DNA of 51,606 nt from Acidobacteriaceae bacterium (GTDB lineage Bacteria; Acidobacteriota; Terriglobia; Terriglobales; Acidobacteriaceae): contig PMSQ01000091.1 of assembly GCA_003168355.1 (NCBI GenBank), positions 11,536 through 63,141 of the forward strand, read 5' to 3'. Shown in pieces: positions 1-7,703 of the stretch (the stretch's first letter is position 1; every line of letters begins with the position of its first letter). Position numbers and translations under genes: made by a program. The notes beneath the pieces were generated by a model that searched no databases, had not been told where the DNA came from, and saw only the letters and a list, made by a program, of their open reading frames with translations.

Positions 1-317
1 GTGATCTTCTCCAGTTGCGAGACGTCGACTCCGGCCTTCTTGGCAAATGCATGTGCCGCAGGCGTAGGCTGACCATCTTTATAAGCAACATTCGCTGAGG
101 GACCGGTCACCTGCTCGGTGACATCAGTCTGAGCCGCTGGAATGCCGGCCGCGATCACAGCCAGCCGCCGCGGCGTGTCAAGACACGTGACTTCGCCTGC
201 AGCCAGCCGCTCGCGACTCAGTAGCGCACTGACGCGCTCGCGCAACTCCCGCGAGGCCGCGTCAATCATCCGCGCCGGAATCTCCTCGCACCCGATCTCT
301 AGCAGAAAGTCTGGCAT
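1..317 (-). CDS. glyS: Glycyl-tRNA synthetase beta subunit, N-terminal part (partial)
   Basis: Reverse-strand translation from the ATG at 315-317 gives about 105 residues beginning MPDFLLEIGCEEIPARMI, the hallmark N-terminus of bacterial GlyRS beta subunits; the gene runs off the left edge of the window. With the alpha subunit it forms the alpha2beta2 enzyme that charges tRNA-Gly in the cytoplasm, the beta chain contributing tRNA recognition. It lies directly downstream of glyQ on the same strand, 84 bases away, with a palindromic repeat in the gap. The family assignment is strong; only the first sixth or so of a typical beta chain of roughly 690 residues is visible. Confidence 0.95.
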   Translation of the reverse strand, partial: MPDFLLEIGCEEIPARMIDAASRELRERVSALLSRERLAAGEVTCLDTPRRLAVIAAGIPAAQTDVTEQVTGPSANVAYKDGQPTPAAHAFAKKAGVDVSQLEKI

Positions 318-329
318 GCTTTTAACACC

Positions 330-398
330 CGTAGCGCCGGCGTCTCACCGGCTGTCCCGAGGGCGTCCCGCCCTCATCCGCCGGGATGGTGGCGCTAC
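330..398. repeat. Interspersed palindromic repeat between glyQ and glyS
   Basis: The stretch is framed by an 8-base inverted repeat (GTAGCGCC at 331-338, GGCGCTAC at 391-398). Inside it is the palindromic module GAGGGCGTCCCGCCCTC at 359-375. Both the 15-base block at 330-344 and the 17-base module recur exactly inside the MoaD-MoaE fusion gene (14136-14150 and 14189-14205). It behaves like a REP-type interspersed element; whether it also acts on glyQ-glyS mRNA cannot be told from the sequence. Confidence 0.75.
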
Positions 399-401
399 AA
401 T

Positions 402-1478
402 TTACGATCCCACTGACGACAATTTCTCCTTCTTCGCCTTCTTCTCGCGAACAGGTTCTTCCTCGTCGGATTTGTCGCCCGCCGCCGGGGCTTCGCTCTT
501 CTGCTGATCGACCCAAGCCCTGGCGACACCCACAGCCAGCGCCCGCACGCGAGCAATCACGCCCACGCGCTCCGTCACCGAAATCGCGCCCCGTGCATCA
601 AGGATGTTGAACAGATGCGAGCACTTCAAACAAAGATCGTAAGCACCCAACAACGGAAACCGTTTCTTTTCTCGATCAAACTCTGGGCTCCCCGCTCTTA
701 TCTCTTCGCTTCTTGGAGAAATAGGATGGGGATTTTGATCTTTCGTCAGTCCTGCATATTTTTCCAGCAACTCCTGGCACTCCGCTTCACAAAGCTCGAA
801 GTGTTTCCACGCCTTTTCCACATCGGCTTGCTCGAAGTTGTACACGGAGAACTGCAGCTCATCCGCCAGCCGCACATCACCATATTTCACTTCGTGCCCG
901 GTCTCCGGATCGCGCGCCCACACAATGTCGTAAATCGAATCCACATCCTGCAGAAACGCTGCGATGCGCTCCAGACCATACGTCAGCTCGACCGAAATCG
1001 GAAACAGGTCCAGCCCGCCACACTGCTGAAAATAGGTGAACTGCGTGATCTCCAGTCCATCGAGCATCACCTGCCAGCCTACGCCCCACGCGCTCAGTGT
1101 CGGAGCCTCCCAGTTATCTTCCTCGAACTTGATGTCGTGCTGCCGCAGATCAATGCCAATCGCGCCCAGCGACTCCAAATACAACTCCTGCACATTCTCC
1201 GGCGGAGGCTTCAGGATCACCTGCAGCTGCATGTGCTTGAACAGCCGATTGGGATTCTCCCCATAGCGCCCGTCCGCCGGACGCCGCGAAGGTTGCACAT
1301 AGGCAACCTTATAAGGCTTGGGCCCCAGCACGCGCAGAAACGTCTCCGGCGCCATCGTTCCCGCGCCCACTTCCACGTCATAGGGCTGCTGCAGCACACA
1401 TCCGCGCTCCGCCCAAAACGCCTGCAGCCGCAGAATGAGTTCCTGAAACGTCAGCGATTTGGGTTTAGATGGATTCAT
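402..1478 (-). CDS. glyQ: Glycyl-tRNA synthetase alpha subunit
   Basis: The 358-residue protein matches GlyRS alpha throughout: the [19 protein letters not shown] start, the [19 protein letters not shown] block of the class II catalytic core, the [15 protein letters not shown] motif and the [13 protein letters not shown]-terminal signature. It catalyses ATP-dependent glycine activation together with GlyS. It is longer than the usual about 300 residues for two visible reasons: an extra stretch of roughly 30 residues near residues 245-276, just before [11 protein letters not shown], and a charged, Lys/Glu-rich tail of about 30 residues after the normal end (AWVDQQ). Neither addition touches the catalytic motifs. 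The ATG at 1476-1478 fits the family N-terminus. Confidence 0.97.
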   Translation of the reverse strand: MNPSKPKSLTFQELILRLQAFWAERGCVLQQPYDVEVGAGTMAPETFLRVLGPKPYKVAYVQPSRRPADGRYGENPNRLFKHMQLQVILKPPPENVQELYLESLGAIGIDLRQHDIKFEEDNWEAPTLSAWGVGWQVMLDGLEITQFTYFQQCGGLDLFPISVELTYGLERIAAFLQDVDSIYDIVWARDPETGHEVKYGDVRLADELQFSVYNFEQADVEKAWKHFELCEAECQELLEKYAGLTKDQNPHPISPRSEEIRAGSPEFDREKKRFPLLGAYDLCLKCSHLFNILDARGAISVTERVGVIARVRALAVGVARAWVDQQKSEAPAAGDKSDEEEPVREKKAKKEKLSSVGS

Positions 1479-1641
1479 GAACCGAGACTTCTTAGATTCC
1501 GCCTTCCGCGAGCCTGACGCCCCTGGGCTCGAAAGGCAGCCCAGCTAGCCCCACAGTAGTAACGGAACCCAGCACGTGAATCTCTGATTGTAACGGAAGC
1601 GGCTGTGAGTCGTCAGCTAGCCGCCAGTGCGTAGACCCACA

Positions 1642-2385
1642 CTAGAAACTCCCCTTCTCCAGCACTCCCGCCGTAACCAGCTTCTTCTCAATGTGCCGCT
1701 GCAAAGCTTGAATCAGAAACTTCCGCAGGTCGGCTCCCAGCGCCTTGGTCCACGGCACTCCCACAAAACTCTCCACCGGCGCGCGAAACATCTGTGCAAC
1801 CAACGCCCGCGATTCGCTTGAAATCTCCGACGACGCCAGCCGCTTGTCGTCGAGGCACATCAAGCCATCCGCCATAGCGTGAAAAAACGCGCGGCTTCCG
1901 TTCAGACTTCGCCCGCAGACGATGCACTCCGTCAACTCGGGCAGAAAGCCAACCAGGCGCGTCAGCCAGAGGTCGAAATAGGTGACGGGCATCCACACGT
2001 CCGGACCTGTCAAAACATGCAGCACCGAAAGCGTCAGGCGGAAGATCGCGTCATTGGCCTCGCGATCGGGGAGCAGTTCGTCCAGCAATTCGGCCACGTG
2101 CGCCAGCGCCACGGCCCGCGCATAGCTGACTTCCATGGCCAACGGAGACTCCAGCACCTCACAGGCATCCAGACGCGCCAGTTCCTGCCGCTCACGGACG
2201 TCATAAAACGCCCGCACATAGGTCAGCGGCTCCAGCGCCCCGCCAAACCGCCGCTTCGATTGCTTCGCCGACCGGGCTACCCCGTGCACTTTGCCTTCCG
2301 CCCGCGTAAACAGCGTGACCAGCAAGTCGGCCTCGCGCAGCGGATACGTGCGCAGCACAATCGCTTCCGACTCCTTCAGTGCCAT
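1642..2385 (-). CDS. recO: DNA repair protein RecO
   Basis: The 247-residue product has the RecO layout: an N-terminal OB fold (residues about 1-80, starting ALKESEAIVLRTYPLREADLLVTL, with GALEPLTYV), then a helical domain with a zinc-finger-like region near residues 155-180. There the first CxxC (ECIVCG) is intact, but the second pair is reduced to one Cys (GLMCLDD), a common degeneration in the family. RecO helps load RecA on SSB-coated DNA in the RecFOR pathway and anneals single strands. Length is normal. ATG at 2383-2385; upstream Shine-Dalgarno is weak. It is the first gene upstream of glyQ on this strand, 160 bases away. Confidence 0.93.
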   Translation of the reverse strand: MALKESEAIVLRTYPLREADLLVTLFTRAEGKVHGVARSAKQSKRRFGGALEPLTYVRAFYDVRERQELARLDACEVLESPLAMEVSYARAVALAHVAELLDELLPDREANDAIFRLTLSVLHVLTGPDVWMPVTYFDLWLTRLVGFLPELTECIVCGRSLNGSRAFFHAMADGLMCLDDKRLASSEISSESRALVAQMFRAPVESFVGVPWTKALGADLRKFLIQALQRHIEKKLVTAGVLEKGSF

Positions 2386-2761
2386 GGATATCCAACAGGT
2401 TCAGTAACGCGCCATTGTAACGGACAGATGGGGATGTACGAAGCTGGATGCTTAATCCGGGGTGGACAGCGCTAAACGAAGTAGAGGCGACCGTGAGGGT
2501 CCGAACGTCGCGGGTCTACCGCGACACTAACCCATGATCGCCCCAAAATCGACTCTATGAAATTACATTGCAACTCTAGTTGCTTACGGCGAGTCGCACA
2601 ATACGGTGAATTCCGTAGTGCGAGCAAGAATGCCTGCTTCCAAAACCAGGGTGGCCTTTCGGCTTTGAAGGGGCGAAAACAACATCGCAAAGCACAAGGC
2701 GCGCGCCCACAGGTGGACGCGCGCCTTAAAACCGTGCAGCCAAGCCCAGACCTAAACTTGC
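2386..2761. other. Gene-free spacer between recO and the ferredoxin gene
   Basis: Both flanking genes lie on the minus strand, so this holds the recO promoter region and the ferredoxin 3' end. Apart from the hairpin at 2696-2727 no conserved gene, RNA or repeat is recognised. The open frames crossing it lack family-like composition and ribosome binding sites. Confidence 0.6.
2696..2727 (-). terminator. Stem-loop downstream of the ferredoxin gene
   Basis: AAGGCGCGCGCCCAC and its near-perfect complement flank a 3-base loop, giving a very GC-rich stem about 14 bp long with one mismatch. It lies 35 bases beyond the ferredoxin stop codon on the minus strand. There is no strong U-tract, so it may be a weak terminator or an mRNA-stabilising hairpin. 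Confidence 0.55.
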
Positions 2762-3022
2762 TTACCGTCCAAAGTACTCCGCGTTTTTCGCGGTGAATTC
2801 GTTCCACTTTTCCGGCAGGTCGTCGAGCGCGAAGATGGCCGAAACTGGACAGACCGGCACGCACGCCCCGCAATCAATACACTCCACGGGATCAATGTAG
2901 AGCAACTGCTCGGTCGCGTACTTGGGATCGTCTTTCTTGGGATGAATGCAATCCACCGGACACGCATCCACGCAAGCGGTGTCTTTGGTGTTGATGCAAG
3001 GCTCTGCGATTACGTAAGTCAT
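2762..3022 (-). CDS. 7Fe/8Fe-type ferredoxin (FdxA-like)
   Basis: From the ATG at 3020-3022 the protein is 86 residues, starting MTYVIAEPC. Cysteines sit at positions 9, 17, 21 and 25, with a second CxxCxxCxxxCP cluster (ECIDCGACVPVCPV), the arrangement of dicluster ferredoxins of the FdxA type, which carry one [3Fe-4S] or [4Fe-4S] and one [4Fe-4S] centre. The role is low-potential electron transfer in the cytoplasm. A longer frame to 3151 exists, but a GAGGAGA Shine-Dalgarno lies upstream of this ATG and family members begin here. The protein is shorter than proteobacterial FdxA (about 107), lacking its C-terminal extension. It is monocistronic as far as can be seen. Confidence 0.93.
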   Translation of the reverse strand: MTYVIAEPCINTKDTACVDACPVDCIHPKKDDPKYATEQLLYIDPVECIDCGACVPVCPVSAIFALDDLPEKWNEFTAKNAEYFGR

Positions 3023-3119
3023 AGCGGTCTGGGTCTCCTCAACTGGATAAGGATATTTTACTACGGCGACCTCTTTGAAACCGCCCATTCTAGCAAGAAA
3101 TGGCAGGCCTCCGCAAAGA

Positions 3120-3145
3120 AGAAACGGCCGGCAGCGTTCGCTGCC
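3120..3145 (-). terminator. Probable terminator after the glycine-rich gene
   Basis: GGCAGC and GCTGCC (3130-3145) form a tight stem with a GAAC tetraloop on the minus strand, followed there by a pyrimidine-rich stretch (CCGTTTCTTCTTT). It sits about 60 bases past the stop codon of the glycine-rich protein and before the ferredoxin gene. Confidence 0.5.
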
Positions 3146-3205
3146 AGCCATTTATCTTTATCAGTATTCTTTCTAGCGGATCAGGGAACCGCGGATCAGT
3201 CCGGA

Positions 3206-3700
3206 TTACCGGTGTCCGCCGCCGCCATGTCCACCACCGCCGTGTCCACCACCGCCGTGGAACCCGCCGCCACCTCCGTGGAAGCCGCCGCGTGCGGCGC
3301 CGTGAAATCCACCGCCACCTCCGCCGTGGAAGCCGCCAGCCGGACCGCGGGGAAAGCCGCGTCCACCTGCGAACCCACGGCCGCCGACGAATCCGCGGCC
3401 ACCGACGAATCCGCGTCCGCCGTAAAAGCCTCTACCGTAGCCCCAGCCGCCGCGGCCCCACCCGCCATACCACGGCCCGGCGCCGATAAACAATCCGCCC
3501 GAGAACCAGTTAGGCCCGTAGTAGCCGTAAGGCGCACACGCGTAAGGTGCATATCCGTAGTATCCGTAGGCGCATACCGGCGCCGCGCCAACATAGCCCG
3601 GCCCATATCCCACGCCCACACCAACCCTGACCTGCGCTTGCGAATACGCCAGCGGCAGCATCAGAACCGCCACCAAAGCCAAATATTTCATGTACCGCAT
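3206..3700 (-). CDS. Secreted glycine-rich repeat protein
   Basis: The 164-residue product has a clear signal peptide (MRYMKYLALVAVLMLPLAYSQA, cleavage after about residue 22). A Tyr/Gly/Pro/Ala region with VCAYGYYGYAPYACAPYGYYG follows, then tandem units of the type GGRGF(V/A) near residues 90-116, and finally GGFHGG and GGGGH repeats. The mature protein would be low-complexity and His-rich at its C-terminus. Similar proteins are common in acidobacteria, but no function is established; metal binding or a surface/matrix role is only a guess. The first ATG (3698-3700) has an AAGGGGG ribosome site 7-8 bases upstream. A Met at residue 4 is the alternative start. Confidence 0.75.
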   Translation of the reverse strand: MRYMKYLALVAVLMLPLAYSQAQVRVGVGVGYGPGYVGAAPVCAYGYYGYAPYACAPYGYYGPNWFSGGLFIGAGPWYGGWGRGGWGYGRGFYGGRGFVGGRGFVGGRGFAGGRGFPRGPAGGFHGGGGGGFHGAARGGFHGGGGGFHGGGGHGGGGHGGGGHR

Positions 3701-3986
3701 GTGATCCCCCTTGTCTCAGATCCGCCATTCCAGCCACAAACCCACCGGATCTACAGGTCTTCAAGATCTTGTTTCTATCCGAAGCACCTATGTATTTGAA
3801 CTCGGAACCCGCGGAAAAGTTGCAGGCCACCTACTGGCTGATTTCAGCCACCCCGCATGAATTCAACCACTTGCAGCCGTAGAGTAGATCGCCGCAGCTG
3901 CCGCAAGGACCTCTTGACGAGGGAGTTTACCACGCTTGGTGGGGCAGATGTGGGCGGCGTAGAATGATAGTCACAAGGGGGATCCT

Positions 3987-4199
3987 ATGGCGACTACGCC
4001 CGCTCAGCAGTCCGAGCATGTGGTATCTCAAGGCAAGGAACTCATCAGCTTCGAGGAAGCCATGGAGAAACTCTCCCGCGAGGAACGCTTTCGTGCGACG
4101 GTTTATTCCATGAATACCCTGCTGGTCCAGAAGGGAATTTATTCTCCCGAGGAATTCGAGTTCCAGTTCCGGCAGTTTGCCCAGAAGAACCTGCGCTAG
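3987..4199 (+). CDS. Conserved-looking small protein of unknown function (70 aa)
   Basis: This 70-residue, mostly helical, charged protein begins MATTPAQQSEHVVSQGKELI and ends in FQFRQFAQKNLR. Support for a real gene comes from a strong AAGGGGGATC ribosome site just before the ATG; the same 12 bases ACAAGGGGGATC precede the divergent glycine-rich gene at 3700. Codon use also looks coding. No domain is recognised, no signal peptide or membrane segment is present, and a cytoplasmic location is likely. Its stop codon shares the palindrome CTAG with the stop of the oppositely oriented small gene at 4196-4360. An antisense frame over the same bases has no ribosome site and is rejected. Confidence 0.7.
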   Translation: MATTPAQQSEHVVSQGKELISFEEAMEKLSREERFRATVYSMNTLLVQKGIYSPEEFEFQFRQFAQKNLR

Positions 4200-4360
4200 C
4201 GGCTGCGCTTCGGCGGTTTGCTTTTTATATCCTTCCACTTCGGCATGTGGCACTTGTGAGAATGGCAACGCTCGTGGGCTCCAATCTCGCAGTTGGCACA
4301 TTCACACTCACACCATAATTGAGCCTCTTTGATCTCCGACTTCGGCCCCGGCTGCTTCAT
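4196..4360 (-). CDS. Small Cys/His-rich protein (54 aa), putative metal-binding
   Basis: Starting at the ATG at 4358-4360, the minus strand encodes 54 residues: MKQPGPKSEIKEAQLW, then CECECANC (Cys 17, 19, 21, 24), then a second cluster CHSHKCH (Cys 32, His 33, His 35, Cys 37, His 38), and a basic tail ending KPPKRSR. A perfect GAGGAGG lies 7 bases upstream of the ATG, which argues strongly for translation. The spacing of Cys and His looks like a zinc or other metal site, but no named family is recognised. The stop codon overlaps that of the convergent 70-residue gene through the shared CTAG at 4196-4199. Confidence 0.72.
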   Translation of the reverse strand: MKQPGPKSEIKEAQLWCECECANCEIGAHERCHSHKCHMPKWKDIKSKPPKRSR

Positions 4361-4466
4361 TAAACTCCTCCTCAGAGCAAGATAGACGCGTTGCGAAGCG
4401 CTTCTATCTTTCCGTCAAAAATTAACTTCGGAGGCAAAGAAACCTACCTGCACGGCGCCGTACAAA

Positions 4467-6518
4467 CTACGCTCCCACCAACTCCCCCTTCTCGCTCGGC
4501 TCGTACTCTACGATGTATCCAGCCACCGCGCTGGCCGCGACCGTGAACGGCGAAGCCAGATACATTTGTCCCGGACCGCTGCGGCCGGGAAAGTTACGGT
4601 TTTGTGCACTGATCACCACCTGATCGGGACGCGTCGAAACTCCCGGCCCCGCATTGATGCATGCGCCACAACTCGGCTCGATCACAATCGCTCCCGCCTT
4701 CTGAAACACATCCAGATAGCCCTTGCGCAGACAGTACTCGCGCGTTTCCTGCGATCCGAACTGGATGTAAAACTTGACCGAACCGGCAACGCGCTTGCCT
4801 TGTTTGAGCGCATCAGCCAGCACGGCGGCGTACATGTCCATGTCTTCATTCTTGCCCGCCGTGCAAGTGCCGCCATAAGCGATCTCGACCGGTACGGGCG
4901 TGTTCAGCTCGCGCACATATTTTCCATTGCCCGGATCGCCCGGAGTCGCGACCATGGGCGTAATCTCCGCCGCATCGAGTTCGATCACGTGAGCATATTG
5001 CGCACCGGGATCGCTGTACAGTCCTTCAATCATGCCTTGGGCCTTGACGCGATCCATCCCGCGCCGCTCCACCAGGAAGTCGACTGCCTTCTTGTCCGGC
5101 GCAACAATGCCGGTGAACCCGCCAATCTCAGCCGCCATGTTGGTCATGGTGGCGCGCTCATCCACGCTGAGCTCTTCGATGGCCTCACCCGCATACTCCA
5201 TTACCTTCGCGAGCGCCTTTCCGCTGCGCACGTAGTCCAGGCTCAGTATCTTCAGGATGAAATCCTTCGCAGTGGCATTCGCATGCCTCTTGCCGCGAAT
5301 CACAATCCTCACCGACTCCGGCACCTTCACGCGCACGTCCTTCGTAATCCAACTATTGAACACATCGGTGGTCCCAATGCCAAAAGCCACGCAGCCAATC
5401 GCACCTACATGCGGCGTGTGCGAATCCGAGCCAATGTTCAACTGCCCCGGCAGCGCGTAGCTTTCCAGCACAATCGAGTGGCAAATACCTTCCGACCCCT
5501 TGCGATCCTTCAACTCTCCATGCAACCTGATTCCTTGCTTGGCGGCGAAATCCTGCTGTTTCAGCTTGAGTTGCGTTGCCAGGTCGAGCAACCCAAGTTT
5601 CTTTTTCTCTTCCGAAATCACTTCATCGAGAAACGTCAGGTGGTCGCGAAAAAAGAGAATGCTCGAGGCATCGTTGACCTTGGCATCTTTGCCGACGTAT
5701 CGCTCGAAAAAGATCGCCGCCATGGGCGTGACGTACTCATGGCTGAAGCGCAGGTCGGCTTGGGCAAACCCGGTGTCTCCCGGCTTCACCGCACTCACGC
5801 CAACCTCACCCTTCCCGTTGATCATGTGCCGCGCAAAAATCTTCTCGGCCAGCGTCATTGCCCTTGTGGAACGGGCACTCTTGCCCGCTTCTTCAATCGG
5901 TGGCAAGAACACTTTCCCCTGCATCCGCGCCACATTAAAGGGAAACAGCCCTCCGTATTCAATTACCTGCCGCGTGATCTCATCTTCCCCCGCGGTAAAC
6001 TCGGCGAGCGCAATCTCTTCTCCGCCACGAATCCTGTCGATCAGCGAAAAGTCGGTCGACGTCAGAACGCCCAGGTTCTGGCAATTTTGCTTGTAGATGC
6101 GCTCAATATTTTCCGCGATCACCACCCGAATCCCGGCGCACATCTCTGCATAAGGCGACTGCTCACGGCTGGATCCTTTGCCGCGCCGCTTCCCGCTTAC
6201 CGCGCACACAAATCCGCCGCGCTTCACGTCGCCGCGCCCGATCGGCGTCACGCTGCCGCACTTCAGCCCAAGATAGGGAATCTCGCCCAGCGTCTCGTCA
6301 AAGTAGAAGCAGTAGTGCGCCGGAGTAATCTCGTCGGTCGAGATGTCGTCACGCAGCTTCGGATTATTCGCCGGATTCTTCGTATCCCATGCCAGGTCTT
6401 CGCCTGCGAGCTGCCGCTTGATCAGTTCCGGATCTTCGGTAAGAAAAAGAATCCGCCCTCGCAGCCGGACTCGGTCGGGTCGCTTTTCAATTTTGCGTTC
6501 CAGAAGAGAGTTGATCAC
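4467..6518 (-). CDS. Aconitase/3-isopropylmalate dehydratase-family enzyme, small domain fused ahead of large domain
   Basis: The 683-residue protein joins a swivel (LeuD-like) domain, residues about 50-200 with STDEITPAHYC and KGSSREQSPYAEM, to a [4Fe-4S] catalytic (LeuC/aconitase-like) domain, about 230-670. The latter has GSDSHTPHVGAIG (364-376), GGTCTAGKNEDM (Cys552), EPSCGACIN (Cys617, Cys620) and NFPGRSGPGQMYLASP. All three cluster cysteines are present, so an active dehydratase/isomerase is expected. The swivel-first order is the reverse of classical aconitases A and B. The substrate (citrate, isopropylmalate, homocitrate or other) cannot be decided from sequence, and no leu or lys genes adjoin. 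Translation starts at GTG (6516-6518), with AAAGG upstream. Confidence 0.88.
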   Translation of the reverse strand: MINSLLERKIEKRPDRVRLRGRILFLTEDPELIKRQLAGEDLAWDTKNPANNPKLRDDISTDEITPAHYCFYFDETLGEIPYLGLKCGSVTPIGRGDVKRGGFVCAVSGKRRGKGSSREQSPYAEMCAGIRVVIAENIERIYKQNCQNLGVLTSTDFSLIDRIRGGEEIALAEFTAGEDEITRQVIEYGGLFPFNVARMQGKVFLPPIEEAGKSARSTRAMTLAEKIFARHMINGKGEVGVSAVKPGDTGFAQADLRFSHEYVTPMAAIFFERYVGKDAKVNDASSILFFRDHLTFLDEVISEEKKKLGLLDLATQLKLKQQDFAAKQGIRLHGELKDRKGSEGICHSIVLESYALPGQLNIGSDSHTPHVGAIGCVAFGIGTTDVFNSWITKDVRVKVPESVRIVIRGKRHANATAKDFILKILSLDYVRSGKALAKVMEYAGEAIEELSVDERATMTNMAAEIGGFTGIVAPDKKAVDFLVERRGMDRVKAQGMIEGLYSDPGAQYAHVIELDAAEITPMVATPGDPGNGKYVRELNTPVPVEIAYGGTCTAGKNEDMDMYAAVLADALKQGKRVAGSVKFYIQFGSQETREYCLRKGYLDVFQKAGAIVIEPSCGACINAGPGVSTRPDQVVISAQNRNFPGRSGPGQMYLASPFTVAASAVAGYIVEYEPSEKGELVGA

Positions 6519-6658
6519 CTTGAACCTTTGGGAGCTAAGAATTAGGGCAGAGCTGTGAGCGGGCGCAGCTAGTCCCTGATTATTGTAACGCGGCGGGGAA
6601 ATCGCGGTCTGGAGATCTAAAGGCAGGACTCAACAGATCGATGGTGCCGAAACACTGC

Positions 6659-6717
6659 GCTCCTCTGTGTCCCCTGTGGTTCAGGCTTTTTCTTAATCAC
6701 AGAGGGAGCACGGAGGA
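6659..6717. repeat. Imperfect inverted repeat upstream of the aconitase-family gene
   Basis: The arm at 6659-6682 (CTCCTCTGTGTCCCCTGTGG core) is nearly complementary to 6695-6717 (CACAGAGGGAGCACGGAGG core), separated by about 12 bases. It fills the gap between the inositol-phosphatase gene and the aconitase-family gene. The wording resembles the 'CACAGAGG/CACGGAGG' intergenic repeats found in many bacterial genomes. It could act as a hairpin terminator for the minus-strand transcript from 7592. Confidence 0.55.
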
Positions 6718-6728
6718 ACACGGAAAAT

Positions 6729-7592
6729 CTATCTCTTGTACTCTCGCGGATCCGGCAACGGCTCCAGTCCTCTGCCCGCAAAAATTTCCTCGAACTCCTT
6801 CACCAGCGCGTCGTGAATCAGCCCATTCGAGGCCACGGTCTCGCGGCTGTCGATTTCAAATGGCGATCCGTCGAAGCGCGTCACTTTACCGCCCGCTTCT
6901 TCCACGATCAGTACACCCGCCGCCGTGTCCCAGGGATTCAGATTGAATTCCCAAAAGCCATCGAATCGTCCCGACGCCACATTGCACAAGTCGAGCGCGG
7001 CCGATCCCGCCCGGCGCACGCCGTGGGTGTGCAGCGTAATCTGGTGATAAAAGTAAATGTTGGGATTCTTGTGCCGCTTCTGGCTGGGAAATCCCGTGGC
7101 CAGAAGGGACTCTTTCAGCGTGGCCGTCTTCGAGACATGGATTGTCCCACCGTTGAGCTGCGCACCTTTTCCCTGCTCCGCCGAAAACAGCTCGTCACGC
7201 GTCGGATCGTAAACCACTGCTGCAATCCGGCTGCGGGCCTTTCCAGATTCCCGAGCTTCCGAAGAACGATACTCCAACCCCATCGACACGCAAAACACCG
7301 GATAACCGTGCGCGAAGTTCGTTGTGCCGTCCAGCGGATCGACATACCAGCGATACTCGCTTCCCTGATCGCTCAGTCCCTGCTCTTCGCCCAGAACGTC
7401 ATGCGTCGGCCACCGCTGGCGGATGCGTTCACGGATCAGCACCTCGGCAGCACGATCGGCCGCCGTCACCAGGTCGGCTTCTCCCTTGTATTCGATTTTC
7501 AAGTGCTGGTGAAAGTAATCCATCAGCAGCGCACCCGCTTCGCGAGCGATGGCGGACATGGCGGGAAGAAAGCTATCGTGATTGGAGGGCAT
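6729..7592 (-). CDS. Inositol monophosphatase family protein
   Basis: The 287-residue enzyme (from the ATG at 7590-7592) carries every signature of the Mg2+-dependent, Li+-sensitive phosphatase fold: VTAADRAAE, LGEEQG for metal 1, WYVDPLDGTTNF as the central motif, and NPWDTAAGVLIVEEAGG near the C-terminus. Likely substrates are inositol-1-phosphate or related sugar phosphates (SuhB type); specificity is not readable. A TTG 24 bases upstream (7616) could extend it by 8 residues, but neither start has a clear ribosome site; the ATG matches the family N-terminus better. It lies 210 bases upstream of the aconitase-family gene, with an inverted repeat between them, so separate transcripts are plausible. 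Confidence 0.9.
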   Translation of the reverse strand: MPSNHDSFLPAMSAIAREAGALLMDYFHQHLKIEYKGEADLVTAADRAAEVLIRERIRQRWPTHDVLGEEQGLSDQGSEYRWYVDPLDGTTNFAHGYPVFCVSMGLEYRSSEARESGKARSRIAAVVYDPTRDELFSAEQGKGAQLNGGTIHVSKTATLKESLLATGFPSQKRHKNPNIYFYHQITLHTHGVRRAGSAALDLCNVASGRFDGFWEFNLNPWDTAAGVLIVEEAGGKVTRFDGSPFEIDSRETVASNGLIHDALVKEFEEIFAGRGLEPLPDPREYKR

Positions 7593-7703
7593 AATCAGGG
7601 CTTCAAGCTTCAGCAAAGGACCTAATCACCCAGGGCGCCATTCCGAGGACTGGAATAAAGACTCGTGTTTGCCGAAGCCGAAAGCTGAAGCCCGAAGCAT
7701 GTA

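Noticed and set aside
615..1517. A 300-residue open frame antisense to glyQ
   Set aside because: Shadow of glyQ, which is unmistakable on the other strand.
3236..3480. Short repeats that look like a CRISPR array
   Set aside because: They encode Gly-rich peptide repeats in frame of a signal-peptide protein; unit length varies and there are no unique spacers.
3927..4301. A 124-residue minus-strand frame overlapping the 70-residue gene
   Set aside because: No ribosome site, no family-like composition; the plus frame and the small Cys/His-rich gene both have strong ribosome sites.
4566..6545. A 659-residue open frame antisense to the aconitase-family gene
   Set aside because: It is the shadow frame of a GC-rich gene; the sense strand has complete family motifs and the antisense product has none.
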